Assembly: GCF_030296695.1 (NCBI RefSeq)
Contig: NZ_AP027737.1
Coordinates: forward strand, 2,666,001 to 2,730,000
Source of the DNA: Agromyces mangrovi
GTDB lineage: Bacteria > Actinomycetota > Actinomycetes > Actinomycetales > Microbacteriaceae
Reading direction: 5' to 3'
Length of the DNA: 64,000 nt
Both the position numbers and the translations under genes were made by a program. Positions 7,085 through 15,510 of the stretch are shown piece after piece (position 1 is the stretch's first letter; the number at the start of each line of letters is the position of its first letter). Under the pieces are notes generated by a model. The model saw only the letters and a list, made by a program, of their open reading frames with translations. It was not told where the DNA came from and did not search any database.

Positions 7085-8223
7085 GCCGCCGCATCGTGCT
7101 CGCCCCCGACTCGTTCAAGGGCACCGCGTCGGCCGCCGACGCCGCAGCGGCGCTCGCCGCGGGCTGGGCGCGCACCGCCCCCGACGACGAGGTGCTGGCC
7201 CGCCCGATGGCCGACGGCGGTGAGGGCACGGTCGACGCGCTCGCTGCCGCCGACCCGGCCGCCGAGCGGATGCCCGTGCGCGTGACCGGGCCCGACGGCC
7301 GCCCGGTCGACACGAGCTGGCTGCGCCTCACCGGCGCCGACGGTGAGCGCCTCGGCGTGGTCGAGCTCGCGAGTGCGTCGGGCATCACCCTGCTCGATCC
7401 GCTCCAGCCGCTCGACGCGCACACCATCGGCTTCGGGGAAGCGATCGCCGCCGCCCTCGATGCGGGCGTCGACCGCCTACTGCTCGCGATCGGCGGCAGC
7501 GCCTCGACCGACGGTGGGCTCGGCGCCCTCACCGCGCTCGGTGCCAGGGCGACGGATGCCTCCGGGCAGCCGGTCGCGCCCGGCAACCGCGGCTTGGGCG
7601 ACCTCGACGCGATCGAGCTGTCGGGCCTGCGGCCCCTGCCGCCCGGCGGCGCCGTGATCCTGAGCGACGTGACGAACCCGCTGCTCGGGCCTGCGGGCGC
7701 GGCAGCCGTGTTCGGCCCGCAGAAGGGCGCCGACGCCGACACCGTCGCGCTGATGGACGCACACCTCGCCCGCTTCGTGCGCGTGCTGCGCCACGGCTTC
7801 GAGGCGGCGGATGCCCCGAGGCCGGCGCCCGCCCCCGAGACGCCCGGCGCGGGTGCGGCCGGCGGCGCCGGGTACGGGCTGCTCGCATGGGGCGCGACCG
7901 CGGTGAGCGGCGCCGCCGCCGTCGCGGAGGCGATCGGGCTGGCCGCGGCGATCGACCGCGCGGACGTGGTCGTGACCGGCGAAGGCAGGTTCGACGGTCA
8001 GTCGGAGGCGGGCAAGGTGCCGTCGGAGGTGCGGGCGACCGCGCTGGCCGCGGGCGTGCCGGTCGCCCTGGTCGCGGGCGCGATCGCCGCGGAGACCGGC
8101 GACTTCGTCGCATCCGTCTCGCTCACCGACCTGGCCGGCAGCGGTGACGAGGCCATGGCCCGCACGCTCCACTGGCTCGAGGAGGCGGGCGCGCGGCTCG
8201 CCGGCGAGGTCGCCGCGGGCTGA
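7081..8223 (+). CDS. glxK: Glycerate 2-kinase (GlxK/GarK family)
   Basis: Phosphorylates D-glycerate to 2-phosphoglycerate with ATP, feeding glyoxylate, glucarate or sugar-acid breakdown into glycolysis. 380 residues, typical length. Signature segments: IVLAPDSFKGTASAADA at the N terminus, RPMADGGEGTVDAL, LLLAIGGSASTDGGLGAL, SDVTNPLLGPAGAAAVFGPQ, and VVTGEGRFDGQS near the end. The GTG start overlaps the ThuA-like stop (GTGA). With DUF6807, cupin, Gfo/Idh/MocA and ThuA nearby, this end of the window reads as a small sugar-acid catabolic neighbourhood. Confidence 0.93.
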   Translation: MSRRIVLAPDSFKGTASAADAAAALAAGWARTAPDDEVLARPMADGGEGTVDALAAADPAAERMPVRVTGPDGRPVDTSWLRLTGADGERLGVVELASASGITLLDPLQPLDAHTIGFGEAIAAALDAGVDRLLLAIGGSASTDGGLGALTALGARATDASGQPVAPGNRGLGDLDAIELSGLRPLPPGGAVILSDVTNPLLGPAGAAAVFGPQKGADADTVALMDAHLARFVRVLRHGFEAADAPRPAPAPETPGAGAAGGAGYGLLAWGATAVSGAAAVAEAIGLAAAIDRADVVVTGEGRFDGQSEAGKVPSEVRATALAAGVPVALVAGAIAAETGDFVASVSLTDLAGSGDEAMARTLHWLEEAGARLAGEVAAG

Positions 8224-8309
8224 GCACGGGCCCCGAGGCATCCGTCGCCTGAACCGGCCATGACGGGCGCCGATACCTCGACGGGTTTCGGCGCGCGCCG
8301 CGGCGGCGC

Positions 8310-8340
8310 TAGACTGGCGGAACGCATCGAATCGATTCGA
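8310..8340 (+). promoter_or_regulatory. Likely promoter and 14-bp palindromic operator of the MFS exporter gene
   Basis: A -10-like TAGACT (8310-8315) is followed 11 bases later by the perfect palindrome TCGAATCGATTCGA (8327-8340). That puts the palindrome at the start of a roughly 140-base leader of the transporter gene at 8463, a position suited to a repressor. No matching regulator gene is adjacent. Confidence 0.45.
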
Positions 8341-8462
8341 GATCGCGGCAGATCCGGTCGATCCGACTCCGGCGGCGCGCACGCGGCCCGCCATTCCTCA
8401 CCTTCCGCCCCAGACGGTGCCCGACGGCGCGCATCGCTCGTGACCCTTCGAACAGGAACGCA

Positions 8463-9737
8463 GTGACCGCGACGAGCCCCATCCCCATCGTCATGCCGAG
8501 CGATGCGCGCACCCCGCACGCGGGTGACGCGCTGACGCGCCGCCAGCGGCTGACGTACATCTTCGTGCTCGGCGCGCTGACCGCGCTGGGCCCGTTCACG
8601 ATCGACCTCTACCTGCCGGCGTTCCCGGCGCTCGAGTCCGACCTCGGCGTGACCGCGGCGGCCGTGCAGCTCACGCTCACCGGCACCATGCTCGGCTTCG
8701 GGTTCGGCCAGCTCGTCGTCGGCCCGTGGAGCGACAAGATCGGGCGGCGGCTCCCGCTCATCCTCGCGACCGTGCTGCACGTGCTCTCGTGCGTCGGCGC
8801 GGCGCTGTCGCCCGACATCTTCTGGCTCGGCGCCTTCCGCCTGCTGATGGGCTTCGGCGCGGCCGCCGGCGCGGTCGTCGCGATGGCGATGGTGCGCGAC
8901 CTGTTCGGCGGCAAGCCGCTCGTGCGCATGCTCTCGCGTCTCGCGCTCGTGTCGGGTCTCGCGCCCGTGATCGCGCCGGTGATCGGCTCGCAGCTGCTGC
9001 TCATCACCGACTGGCGCGGCATCTTCTGGGTGCTCGCCGGCTACGGCGCGGCGGTGCTCGTGGCGGTGCTCGTGCTGCTCGTGGAGACGCTGCCGAAGCA
9101 GCGCCGCCACCAGCCGGGCCACTCCACGATGGGGCAGCGTTACAAGGCCCTGTTCACCGACCGCATCTTCATCGGCGTGGCACTCATCGGCGGCATGAAC
9201 TTCACCGGCCTGTTCGCCTACCTGTCGGCATCGTCGTTCGTATTCCAGGACGTCTACGGCTTCGACGCGCAGCAGTACGGCCTGCTGTTCGCCGCGAACT
9301 CGATCGGCGTGGTCGCGGGCGTGCAGACCTCGTCGCGCCTCATGTCGAAGCTCGACGTGGGCCCGCAGTGGATCCTCGCGACGACCACGATCGTGCAGCT
9401 CTCGATGGCGATCGCGATCGTCGTGCTCGACCAGGCGGGCGCCGGGCTGTGGGGCGTGATCATCCCGCTCTGGTTCTTCATCGCCGCCTGCGGCTTCAAC
9501 TTCCCGGCCGTGCAGGTGCTCGCGCTCGCGCACCACGGTTCTGAGGCGGGCACCGCCGCGTCGCTGCTCGGCGCGCTGAACTTCGGGCTCGCGGGCCTCA
9601 TCTCGCCGCTCATCGGCCTGCTCGGCGTGGGTTCGTCCACCCCGATGGGCGCGGTCATGGGCATCGCGATCGTCGTGGCGATCCTCGTGCTCTGGATCGT
9701 GGTGCGCCCACGCACCGTGCCGCCTCTCAGCGACTGA
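8463..9737 (+). CDS. MFS drug-resistance transporter, Bcr/CflA subfamily
   Basis: Proton-coupled exporter of the 12-helix DHA1 type in the cytoplasmic membrane. 424 residues; about 12 hydrophobic segments. The Bcr/CflA signature is clear: GPFTIDLYLPAFP in helix 1 and LTGTMLGFGFGQLVVGPWSDKIGRR, the motif-A loop after helix 2. Helix 5 carries GLAPVIAPVIGSQL (motif C, antiporter type). It starts with GTG. The substrate is unknown; homologues move chloramphenicol, bicyclomycin or small peptides. It stands alone, with its own promoter region and palindrome upstream. Confidence 0.9.
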   Translation: MTATSPIPIVMPSDARTPHAGDALTRRQRLTYIFVLGALTALGPFTIDLYLPAFPALESDLGVTAAAVQLTLTGTMLGFGFGQLVVGPWSDKIGRRLPLILATVLHVLSCVGAALSPDIFWLGAFRLLMGFGAAAGAVVAMAMVRDLFGGKPLVRMLSRLALVSGLAPVIAPVIGSQLLLITDWRGIFWVLAGYGAAVLVAVLVLLVETLPKQRRHQPGHSTMGQRYKALFTDRIFIGVALIGGMNFTGLFAYLSASSFVFQDVYGFDAQQYGLLFAANSIGVVAGVQTSSRLMSKLDVGPQWILATTTIVQLSMAIAIVVLDQAGAGLWGVIIPLWFFIAACGFNFPAVQVLALAHHGSEAGTAASLLGALNFGLAGLISPLIGLLGVGSSTPMGAVMGIAIVVAILVLWIVVRPRTVPPLSD

Positions 9738-9764
9738 CCTCATTCCACGCGATAGCGTGGACCG

Positions 9765-10466
9765 ATGGGGGAGAGCGAGCGAGCGGATGCCGCGGCCGAA
9801 GCCGAGGCGCGCAGCGTCGGGCGACGCGTCCCCCTCTTCAGCGGCATCGCCGCCGTGCTGCTCGCGGCCGGGCTCGGCCTGCTGATCGCCGGGCGCTTCG
9901 ACGGGCTGCCCGTCGAGATCGACGAGGAGTGGGCCGAGGAGATCCTCGAGATCCGCGGCCCAGTCGGCATCTGGCTCGCGACGGCCATGGACTGGCTCGG
10001 CGGCGGAATCGTCGGCGTGTTCGTCGTGCCGCTCGTCACGATCGGCCTGCTGCTCCTGCTGCGCCGGCCGTGGGGTGCGGCGTACTTCCTCGCGGCATCC
10101 GTCGCCAGCGCCGGCCTGGTGCAGCTGCTCAAGCAGCTCTTCGGCCGCGCCCGCCCCGAGGACATGCTCGTCACGAGCGATTTCGGCTCATTCCCGTCGG
10201 GGCATGTGGCGAACGCGGCGACGATCGCGGTCACCCTCGGGGTCATCGTGCCGCGGGTCTGGGTGTGGGCGGCGGGTACTGCGTACGTCGTGCTCATGCT
10301 GGTCAGCCGTACGTACCTCGGCGTGCACTGGTTCACCGACACGATCGGGGGACTGCTGGTCGGCGCGGGCGTCGCGCTCATCCTGTGGGCGCCGTTCGCA
10401 CGGCCGCTCGAGCGCGAGCGGCAGGCGTGGCATCCGCCCGGCTCCCGCACGACGACCGCCGCCTGA
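9765..10466 (+). CDS. PAP2-family membrane phosphatase
   Basis: 233 residues and about six transmembrane helices. The three acid-phosphatase motifs are intact: KQLFGRARP (Lys/Arg), SFPSGHVAN (catalytic His), and SRTYLGVHWFTD (Arg, His, Asp). It likely dephosphorylates a lipid phosphate such as undecaprenyl pyrophosphate or phosphatidic acid at the membrane. The -10 TAGCGT at 9753-9758 lies six bases before the ATG, so the message is probably leaderless. Confidence 0.9.
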   Translation: MGESERADAAAEAEARSVGRRVPLFSGIAAVLLAAGLGLLIAGRFDGLPVEIDEEWAEEILEIRGPVGIWLATAMDWLGGGIVGVFVVPLVTIGLLLLLRRPWGAAYFLAASVASAGLVQLLKQLFGRARPEDMLVTSDFGSFPSGHVANAATIAVTLGVIVPRVWVWAAGTAYVVLMLVSRTYLGVHWFTDTIGGLLVGAGVALILWAPFARPLERERQAWHPPGSRTTTAA

Positions 10467-10510
10467 CCGCTCCCGGCCGCCCCGCCGGCGCAGACGCGTA
10501 CGCTGGGAGG

Positions 10511-11809
10511 GTGACTTCCGCGCCGCTGACCGAGGGCGAACTCGTCGACATCCGGGCGCAGTTCCCGATCCTCGCCACCGAGGTGCACGGGCATCCGCTC
10601 GCCTACCTCGACTCCGCCGCGACCGCGCAGAAGCCGCTGCGCGTGCTCGACGCCGAGCGCGCCTTCTACGCCGAGGCGAACTCCGCGGTGCACCGCGGCG
10701 CGCACACGCTCGCCGCCGAGGCCACCGAGCGCTACGAGGAGGCCCGCCGCACCGTCGCCGGCCACCTCGGGGCGAGCGAGCACGAGGTCGTCTTCACGGG
10801 CAACGCGACCGAGGGGCTCAACCTGCTCGCGACCGCCATCGGGCACGCGAGCACGGGTCGCGGGGCGGGCGCCGACTACCCGGCGCACGCGCTCGCCGAA
10901 GGCGACGAGATCGTCGTCACCGAGCTCGAGCACCACGCCAACCTCATCCCGTGGCAGGAGCTCGCGGCCCGCACCGGCGCGCGCCTGAAGGTCGTGCCCG
11001 TCGACGACGACGGGGTGATCGAGGCGGATGCCGCAGCCGACGTGATCACCGACCGCACCCGCATCCTCGCGGTCGCGCACGTCTCGAACGCGACCGGTCG
11101 CGTGTCGCCGCTCGACGCGCTCATCGCACCGGCCCGCGCGGTGGGCGCGCTCGTCGTGCTCGACGCCTGCCAGTCCGCGCCCCACCTCGCGCTGCGCCCG
11201 GCCGAACTCGGCGTCGACGCGGCCGTGTTCAGTGCGCACAAGGTGTACGGGCCGAACGGCATCGGCGTGCTCTGGGGTCGCCGCGAGCTGCTCGACGCGC
11301 TGCCGCCGCACCTCTACGGTGGCTCGGCCATCACGACCGTGACGCTCGAGAAGGCGCACTTCCTGCCCGCGCCCGCGCGGTTCGAACCCGGCACCCCGCG
11401 CATCGCACAGGCGATCGGCCTCGCCGAGGCGCTGCGCTTCGTCGACGAGATCGGCCTCGACCGCATCGCGGCGAGCGAGCACGCCCTCGCCGAGCGGCTG
11501 CACGACGGGCTCGCCGGCATGCCGGGCATCCGCGTGCTGGGCGGCCCCGGGGCCGACGGCCGCGTCGCGCTGGCGAGCATCGACGTCGACGGCGTGCACG
11601 CGCACGACGCCGGCCAGGTGCTCGACGACCTCGGCATCGCGGTGCGCGTCGGCCATCACTGCGCGCAGCCGCTGCACCGACGCCTCGGCCTCACCGCGAG
11701 CCTGCGCATCAGCGCGGGCGTGCACACCACCCCCGACGAGATCGACCGGGCGCTCGACGCCGTCTCGGGCATCCGCAGCTTCTTCGGCGTCGCCGGGAGC
11801 GCGGCATGA
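10511..11809 (+). CDS. sufS: Cysteine desulfurase SufS
   Basis: PLP-dependent type II cysteine desulfurase that takes sulfur from cysteine as a persulfide for Fe-S assembly. 432 residues. PLP lysine is Lys244 in FSAHKVYGPNGIG; the persulfide cysteine is Cys384 in VGHHCAQPLHRRLG. Other family motifs: YLDSAATAQKP and VHRGAHTLAAEATERYE. The GTG start is leaderless: TACGCT (10499-10504) lies six bases before it. It overlaps sufU by four bases. The rest of the suf operon (sufB, sufD, sufC, sufR) is not in the window. Confidence 0.96.
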   Translation: MTSAPLTEGELVDIRAQFPILATEVHGHPLAYLDSAATAQKPLRVLDAERAFYAEANSAVHRGAHTLAAEATERYEEARRTVAGHLGASEHEVVFTGNATEGLNLLATAIGHASTGRGAGADYPAHALAEGDEIVVTELEHHANLIPWQELAARTGARLKVVPVDDDGVIEADAAADVITDRTRILAVAHVSNATGRVSPLDALIAPARAVGALVVLDACQSAPHLALRPAELGVDAAVFSAHKVYGPNGIGVLWGRRELLDALPPHLYGGSAITTVTLEKAHFLPAPARFEPGTPRIAQAIGLAEALRFVDEIGLDRIAASEHALAERLHDGLAGMPGIRVLGGPGADGRVALASIDVDGVHAHDAGQVLDDLGIAVRVGHHCAQPLHRRLGLTASLRISAGVHTTPDEIDRALDAVSGIRSFFGVAGSAA

Positions 11810-12261
11810 GCGGCCTCGACCAGCTGTACCAGCAGATCATCCTCGACCACTCGAAGCGACCCCACGGCGTGGGGCTCGAGGAAGGCGAGGAGACGAGCCA
11901 CCAGCTCAACACCACGTGCGGCGACGAGGTCACGCTCGCGCTGCGGCGCGACGACGCCGGCCGGGTCGTCGAGGTCGGCTGGACCGGGCAGGGGTGCTCC
12001 ATCTCGCAGGCGAGCGCGTCGATGCTGGCCGCGCTGCTCGAGGAGGAGCCGACCGGCATGGCAGACGACGAGCTCACGTCGCTCATCGAGGAGTTCCGCA
12101 CGGTGCTGCGTTCGCGCGGCACGCTCGAACTCGACGAGGAGCGCTTCGGCGATGCGGCCGCACTGGGCGGCGCGTCGCGCTACGTCGCGCGCGTGAAGTG
12201 CGCGATGCTGCCGTGGGTCGCCGCGGAGGACCTCGTGCAGCGGCACGCGGCGCGCGGCTGA
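11806..12261 (+). CDS. sufU: SufU, zinc-dependent sulfurtransferase for Fe-S assembly
   Basis: 151 residues. Accepts persulfide sulfur from SufS and passes it to the SufBCD complex. The zinc/active-site set is conserved: Cys38 and Asp40 in NTTCGDEV, Cys64 in GQGCSIS, and Cys132 in RVKCAMLPW. The roughly 20-residue insertion that separates SufU from IscU is present between the second and third Cys. Start overlaps the sufS stop (ATGA), so the two proteins are made together. Confidence 0.95.
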   Translation: MSGLDQLYQQIILDHSKRPHGVGLEEGEETSHQLNTTCGDEVTLALRRDDAGRVVEVGWTGQGCSISQASASMLAALLEEEPTGMADDELTSLIEEFRTVLRSRGTLELDEERFGDAAALGGASRYVARVKCAMLPWVAAEDLVQRHAARG

Positions 12262-12278
12262 TCGGAAGGGAACAGCAC

Positions 12279-13550
12279 ATGGGGGCCGAGCAACGCAACT
12301 GGGCGGGCAACCTCGCGTACGGCGCCGAGCGGGTGGCGACGCCCGGCTCGGTCGACGAACTCGCCGACGAGGTGCGCGCCGCGGCCGACGCGGGCACGGG
12401 CATCCGTGCGCTCGGCACCCGTCACTGCTTCAACCGCATCGCCGACACGGACGGCCTGCTCGTGTCGACGGCCGGCCTGCCGGCCGAGGTCGCGATCGAC
12501 GCCGAACGCCGCGTGGTGCGCACCTCCGGAGGCATCCGCTACGGCGACCTCGGCAGCCAGCTGCAGCACACGGGCTGGGCGCTGCCCAACCTCGCCTCGC
12601 TGCCGCACATCTCGGTCGCGGGCGCGATCGCGACCGGCACGCACGGGTCGGGCGACCGCGTCGGCACCCTGTCGAGCGCGGTCGCCGGGCTCGAGCTCGT
12701 CACGGCCGCGGGGGAGCGCGTCCTGCTGCGTCGCGGCGACCCCGACTTCGCCGGCGCGGTGGTCGGGATCGGTGCGCTCGGCGTCGTGACGCACGTCGAG
12801 CTCGACATCGTGCCGACGTTCGACATCGCGCAGACCGTCTACCAGCGCGTGCCGCTCGACGCGGTGCTCGCCGACCTCGACGCGGTCACCGGCGCCGGCT
12901 ACAGCGTCTCGATGTTCTTCACCTGGCGCGACCCGGACGCCGTCGACCAGGTGTGGCTGAAGCGGCGGGCGGATGCCTCGGGGCAGGCGCCCGACGAACT
13001 GCTCGGCGCGCGCCAGGCGACCGTCAAGGTCGACCCCCTCGGCAACCCCGACGCCGAGCACTGCACCGACCAGCTCGGCGTTCCCGGGGCGTGGCTCGAC
13101 CGGCTGCCGCACTTCCGCCTGGGGTTCACGCCGTCACGCGGCGAGGAGCTGCAGGCCGAGTTCCTGGTGCCGCGCCGCAACGCGGTGGCGGCCATCGAGG
13201 TCGTGCGCACGCACGCCGCGGCCATCGCGCCGCTCCTGTTCGCGAGCGAGGTCCGCACGATGGCGGCCGACGACCTGTGGCTCTCGCCCGCGGCGGGCAC
13301 CGACGCGGTCGGCATCCACTTCACGTTCCGCCAGGAGCAGCCCGCGGTCGACGCACTCGTGCACGAGCTCGGGGAGGCGCTCGCGCCGTTCGACGCGCGC
13401 CCGCACTGGGGCAAGCTCTTCGACGTCGATTCCGCCGCGCCCCGCATGGCCGAGCTCTACCCGCACTGGGGCGACTTCGCCGCGCTGCGCGAGCGCTACG
13501 ACCCGAGCGGCGCGTTCCGCAACGACTTCCTCGCGCGCCTCGGCCTCTGA
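12279..13550 (+). CDS. FAD-linked alditol (xylitol/sorbitol) oxidase, AldO-like
   Basis: 423 residues, very close in layout to Streptomyces AldO (418). It has the VAO-type FAD domain with covalent flavin. His49 in RALGTRHCFNRIAD matches the His that carries the flavin; LPHISVAGAIATGTHGSG is the FAD-binding loop. The C-terminal cap domain has FTPSRGEELQAEF, VRTMAADDLWLSPA and RPHWGKLF. It should oxidise the C1 hydroxyl of a polyol to the aldose and make hydrogen peroxide. A GGAAGGGA site precedes the ATG. It follows sufU by 17 bases and could be cotranscribed. An arabinono-lactone oxidase reading is less likely. Confidence 0.88.
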   Translation: MGAEQRNWAGNLAYGAERVATPGSVDELADEVRAAADAGTGIRALGTRHCFNRIADTDGLLVSTAGLPAEVAIDAERRVVRTSGGIRYGDLGSQLQHTGWALPNLASLPHISVAGAIATGTHGSGDRVGTLSSAVAGLELVTAAGERVLLRRGDPDFAGAVVGIGALGVVTHVELDIVPTFDIAQTVYQRVPLDAVLADLDAVTGAGYSVSMFFTWRDPDAVDQVWLKRRADASGQAPDELLGARQATVKVDPLGNPDAEHCTDQLGVPGAWLDRLPHFRLGFTPSRGEELQAEFLVPRRNAVAAIEVVRTHAAAIAPLLFASEVRTMAADDLWLSPAAGTDAVGIHFTFRQEQPAVDALVHELGEALAPFDARPHWGKLFDVDSAAPRMAELYPHWGDFAALRERYDPSGAFRNDFLARLGL

Positions 13551-13566
13551 GCACTAGCGTCGAGGC

Positions 13567-14388
13567 ATGCCCACCGACGTCATCGACTCCGAGGTGCTGC
13601 GCGCCGCGGTCGACGAGGCGGCGGCCGCGTGCGCCGCGTCGGGCGTCGAGGTGCGTCCGGCTGCGGCATCCGACCTCGACGAGGTCATCGGCGTGTTCAC
13701 CGCGACCTGGGGAGCCGGCCGCAGCCCCGACTGGCCGCACCTGCGCGCGATGCTGGAGGCGGGTGCGACGGTGCTCGTCGCACGTGACGGCGACGGTGCG
13801 GTCGGCGCGACCTACGGGTTCGTCGGCTGGTCGGGCGGCATCCACCTGCACTCGCACATGAACGCGGTGCTGCCGCGGGGCCGCGGGCGGGGCATCGGCG
13901 TGTCGCTGAAGCTCGTGCAGCGGGCGCTGTGCCTCGAGCACGGCGTCGACGAGATGCGTTGGACGTTCGATCCGCTGATCCGCCGCAACGCCCGGATGAA
14001 CCTGGTGCGGTTGGGCGCCGAGGTGGTCGAGGTGCTGCCGGACTTCTACGGCGAGCTGCGCGACGCGATCTCGGGCACCGACCACAGCGACCGGCTCGAG
14101 GTGCGCTGGCGGCTGGCCGCGCCCCGGGTGCTGCGCGCCCTCGCGCGCGAGCCGCAGCCCGACTGGCGGGGCGACACCGGGTTCGCGCTGGTCGCCGACT
14201 ACGAGGCGTTGCGAGCGGATGCCCCCGAGCAGGCCGCCCACCACCGCGACGACGCTCGACGGGCCTTCGCCGCCGCCGTCGACGCGGGCCTCCGCCCCGA
14301 GCTCGACGCGGCGGGCGACTACGTGTTCACCGACGACGACCCCGACCGGGTATCGAGCCCCGGCGACACCCCGACGGAAGGGCGCTGA
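13567..14388 (+). CDS. GNAT-superfamily acetyltransferase (COG3375 type)
   Basis: 273 residues. The GNAT core at about residues 20-150 shows the acetyl-CoA loop LPRGRGRGIGVSLK followed by the conserved MRWTFDPLIRRNARMN segment of the COG3375 group. The C-terminal third is specific to this group. Members are commonly paired with N-acylamino-acid racemase/OSBS genes, exactly as here (stop and next start overlap as TGATG), suggesting joint action on N-acyl amino acids. A -10 TAGCGT six bases before the ATG points to a leaderless message. Confidence 0.85.
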   Translation: MPTDVIDSEVLRAAVDEAAAACAASGVEVRPAAASDLDEVIGVFTATWGAGRSPDWPHLRAMLEAGATVLVARDGDGAVGATYGFVGWSGGIHLHSHMNAVLPRGRGRGIGVSLKLVQRALCLEHGVDEMRWTFDPLIRRNARMNLVRLGAEVVEVLPDFYGELRDAISGTDHSDRLEVRWRLAAPRVLRALAREPQPDWRGDTGFALVADYEALRADAPEQAAHHRDDARRAFAAAVDAGLRPELDAAGDYVFTDDDPDRVSSPGDTPTEGR

Positions 14389-15510
14389 TGCGCATCGAAC
14401 AGATCGAACTGCACCGGGTCGCCATGCCGCTCGTGCGCCCCTTCGAGACGTCCTTCGGCACGCAGTCGGCGCGCGACGTGCTGCTCGTGCACGTGCGCAG
14501 CGACGTCGGCGACGGCTGGGGGAGTGCGTGGCGGGCGCCGACCCGCTCTACAGCTCGGAGTACGTGGAGGGCGCCGCGCACGTGCTGCGCACCTACCTCG
14601 TGCCGGCGCTGCTCGCGCAGGACGCGGTGACGGCCGAGTCGGTCGCCGAGACCCTCGCGTTCGTCGCCGGGCACCGCATGGCGAAGGCCGCGCTCGAGGC
14701 GGCCGTGCTCGACGCGCAGCTCCGCGGCGAGGGCATGTCGATGGGCACCTACTTCGGGGCCGAGCGCGAGTGGGTCGACTGCGGCGTCTCGGTGGGCATC
14801 GCCGGCTCGATCGACGAGCTGCTCGACGAGGTCGCCGGCTACGTCGAGGAGGGCTACCGGCGCATCAAGCTCAAGGTCAAGCCGGGGTGGGACCTGCTGC
14901 CCGTGAACGCCGTGCGGGAGGAGCTCGGCCGCGACCGCCTGCTCCAGGTCGACGCGAACAGCGCGTACCGCGCGCACGACATCCCGCTGCTCGCCGAGCT
15001 CGACGCGTTCGGGCTCGTGCTGATCGAGCAGCCGTTCCCCGAGGAGGACATCGCGACGCACGCGGCGCTCGCCGCCGAGATCGAGACGCCGGTCTGCCTC
15101 GACGAGTCGATCCTCGACGCCGACGTCGCCCTCGACGCGATCGAGCGCGGCGCGACGAGCATGATCAACATCAAGGCCGGCCGCGTCGGCGGCTACCTCG
15201 AGGCCGTGCGGGTGCACGACCTGTGCCGTGCGGTCGACGTGCCGGTCTGGTGCGGCGGCATGCTCGAGACCGGCGTCGGCCGGGCGGCGAACGTGGCGCT
15301 CGCGGGCCTGCCGGGGTTCACGCTGCCCGGCGACACGTCGGCGTCGCGCCGCTACTTCGCCGATGACCTCACCGAGCCGTTCGAGCTCGGCACGGGGAGC
15401 ACCGCGGGCAGCTGCGCGTGCCCGACGGCCCTGGCACGGGCGTGACGGTGCGCGACGAGCTGCTGCGGGCGTGGGCCACGCGCGAGCCCGAGGTGCTCAG
15501 GCGGTCGTGA
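14388..15510 (+). CDS. o-Succinylbenzoate synthase / N-acylamino-acid racemase (enolase superfamily); two apparent frameshifts
   Basis: About 374 residues once two runs are repaired. Muconate-lactonising subgroup: Lys acid/bases in RRIKLKVKPGWD, metal ligands in LLQVDANSAY, IEQPFPEEDI and CLDESI, second Lys in NIKAGRVGG, then PVWCGGMLETGVGRAA. The layout matches Amycolatopsis NAAAR, including GWGECV-x-PLYSSEY, which is restored only if the G run at 14518-14522 gains one G. A second lost G at 15394-15397 hides the true C terminus (LRVPDGPGTGV and following) and the stop at 15510. It may make o-succinylbenzoate for menaquinone or racemise N-succinyl amino acids; the GNAT partner and absence of men genes favour the second. 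Its end overlaps the opposing tetR gene by 14 bp. Confidence 0.88.

Noticed and set aside
7998..9743. Large minus-strand frame across glycerate kinase and the MFS gene
   Set aside because: His/Arg/Asp-rich shadow of the plus-strand genes, with no family resemblance.
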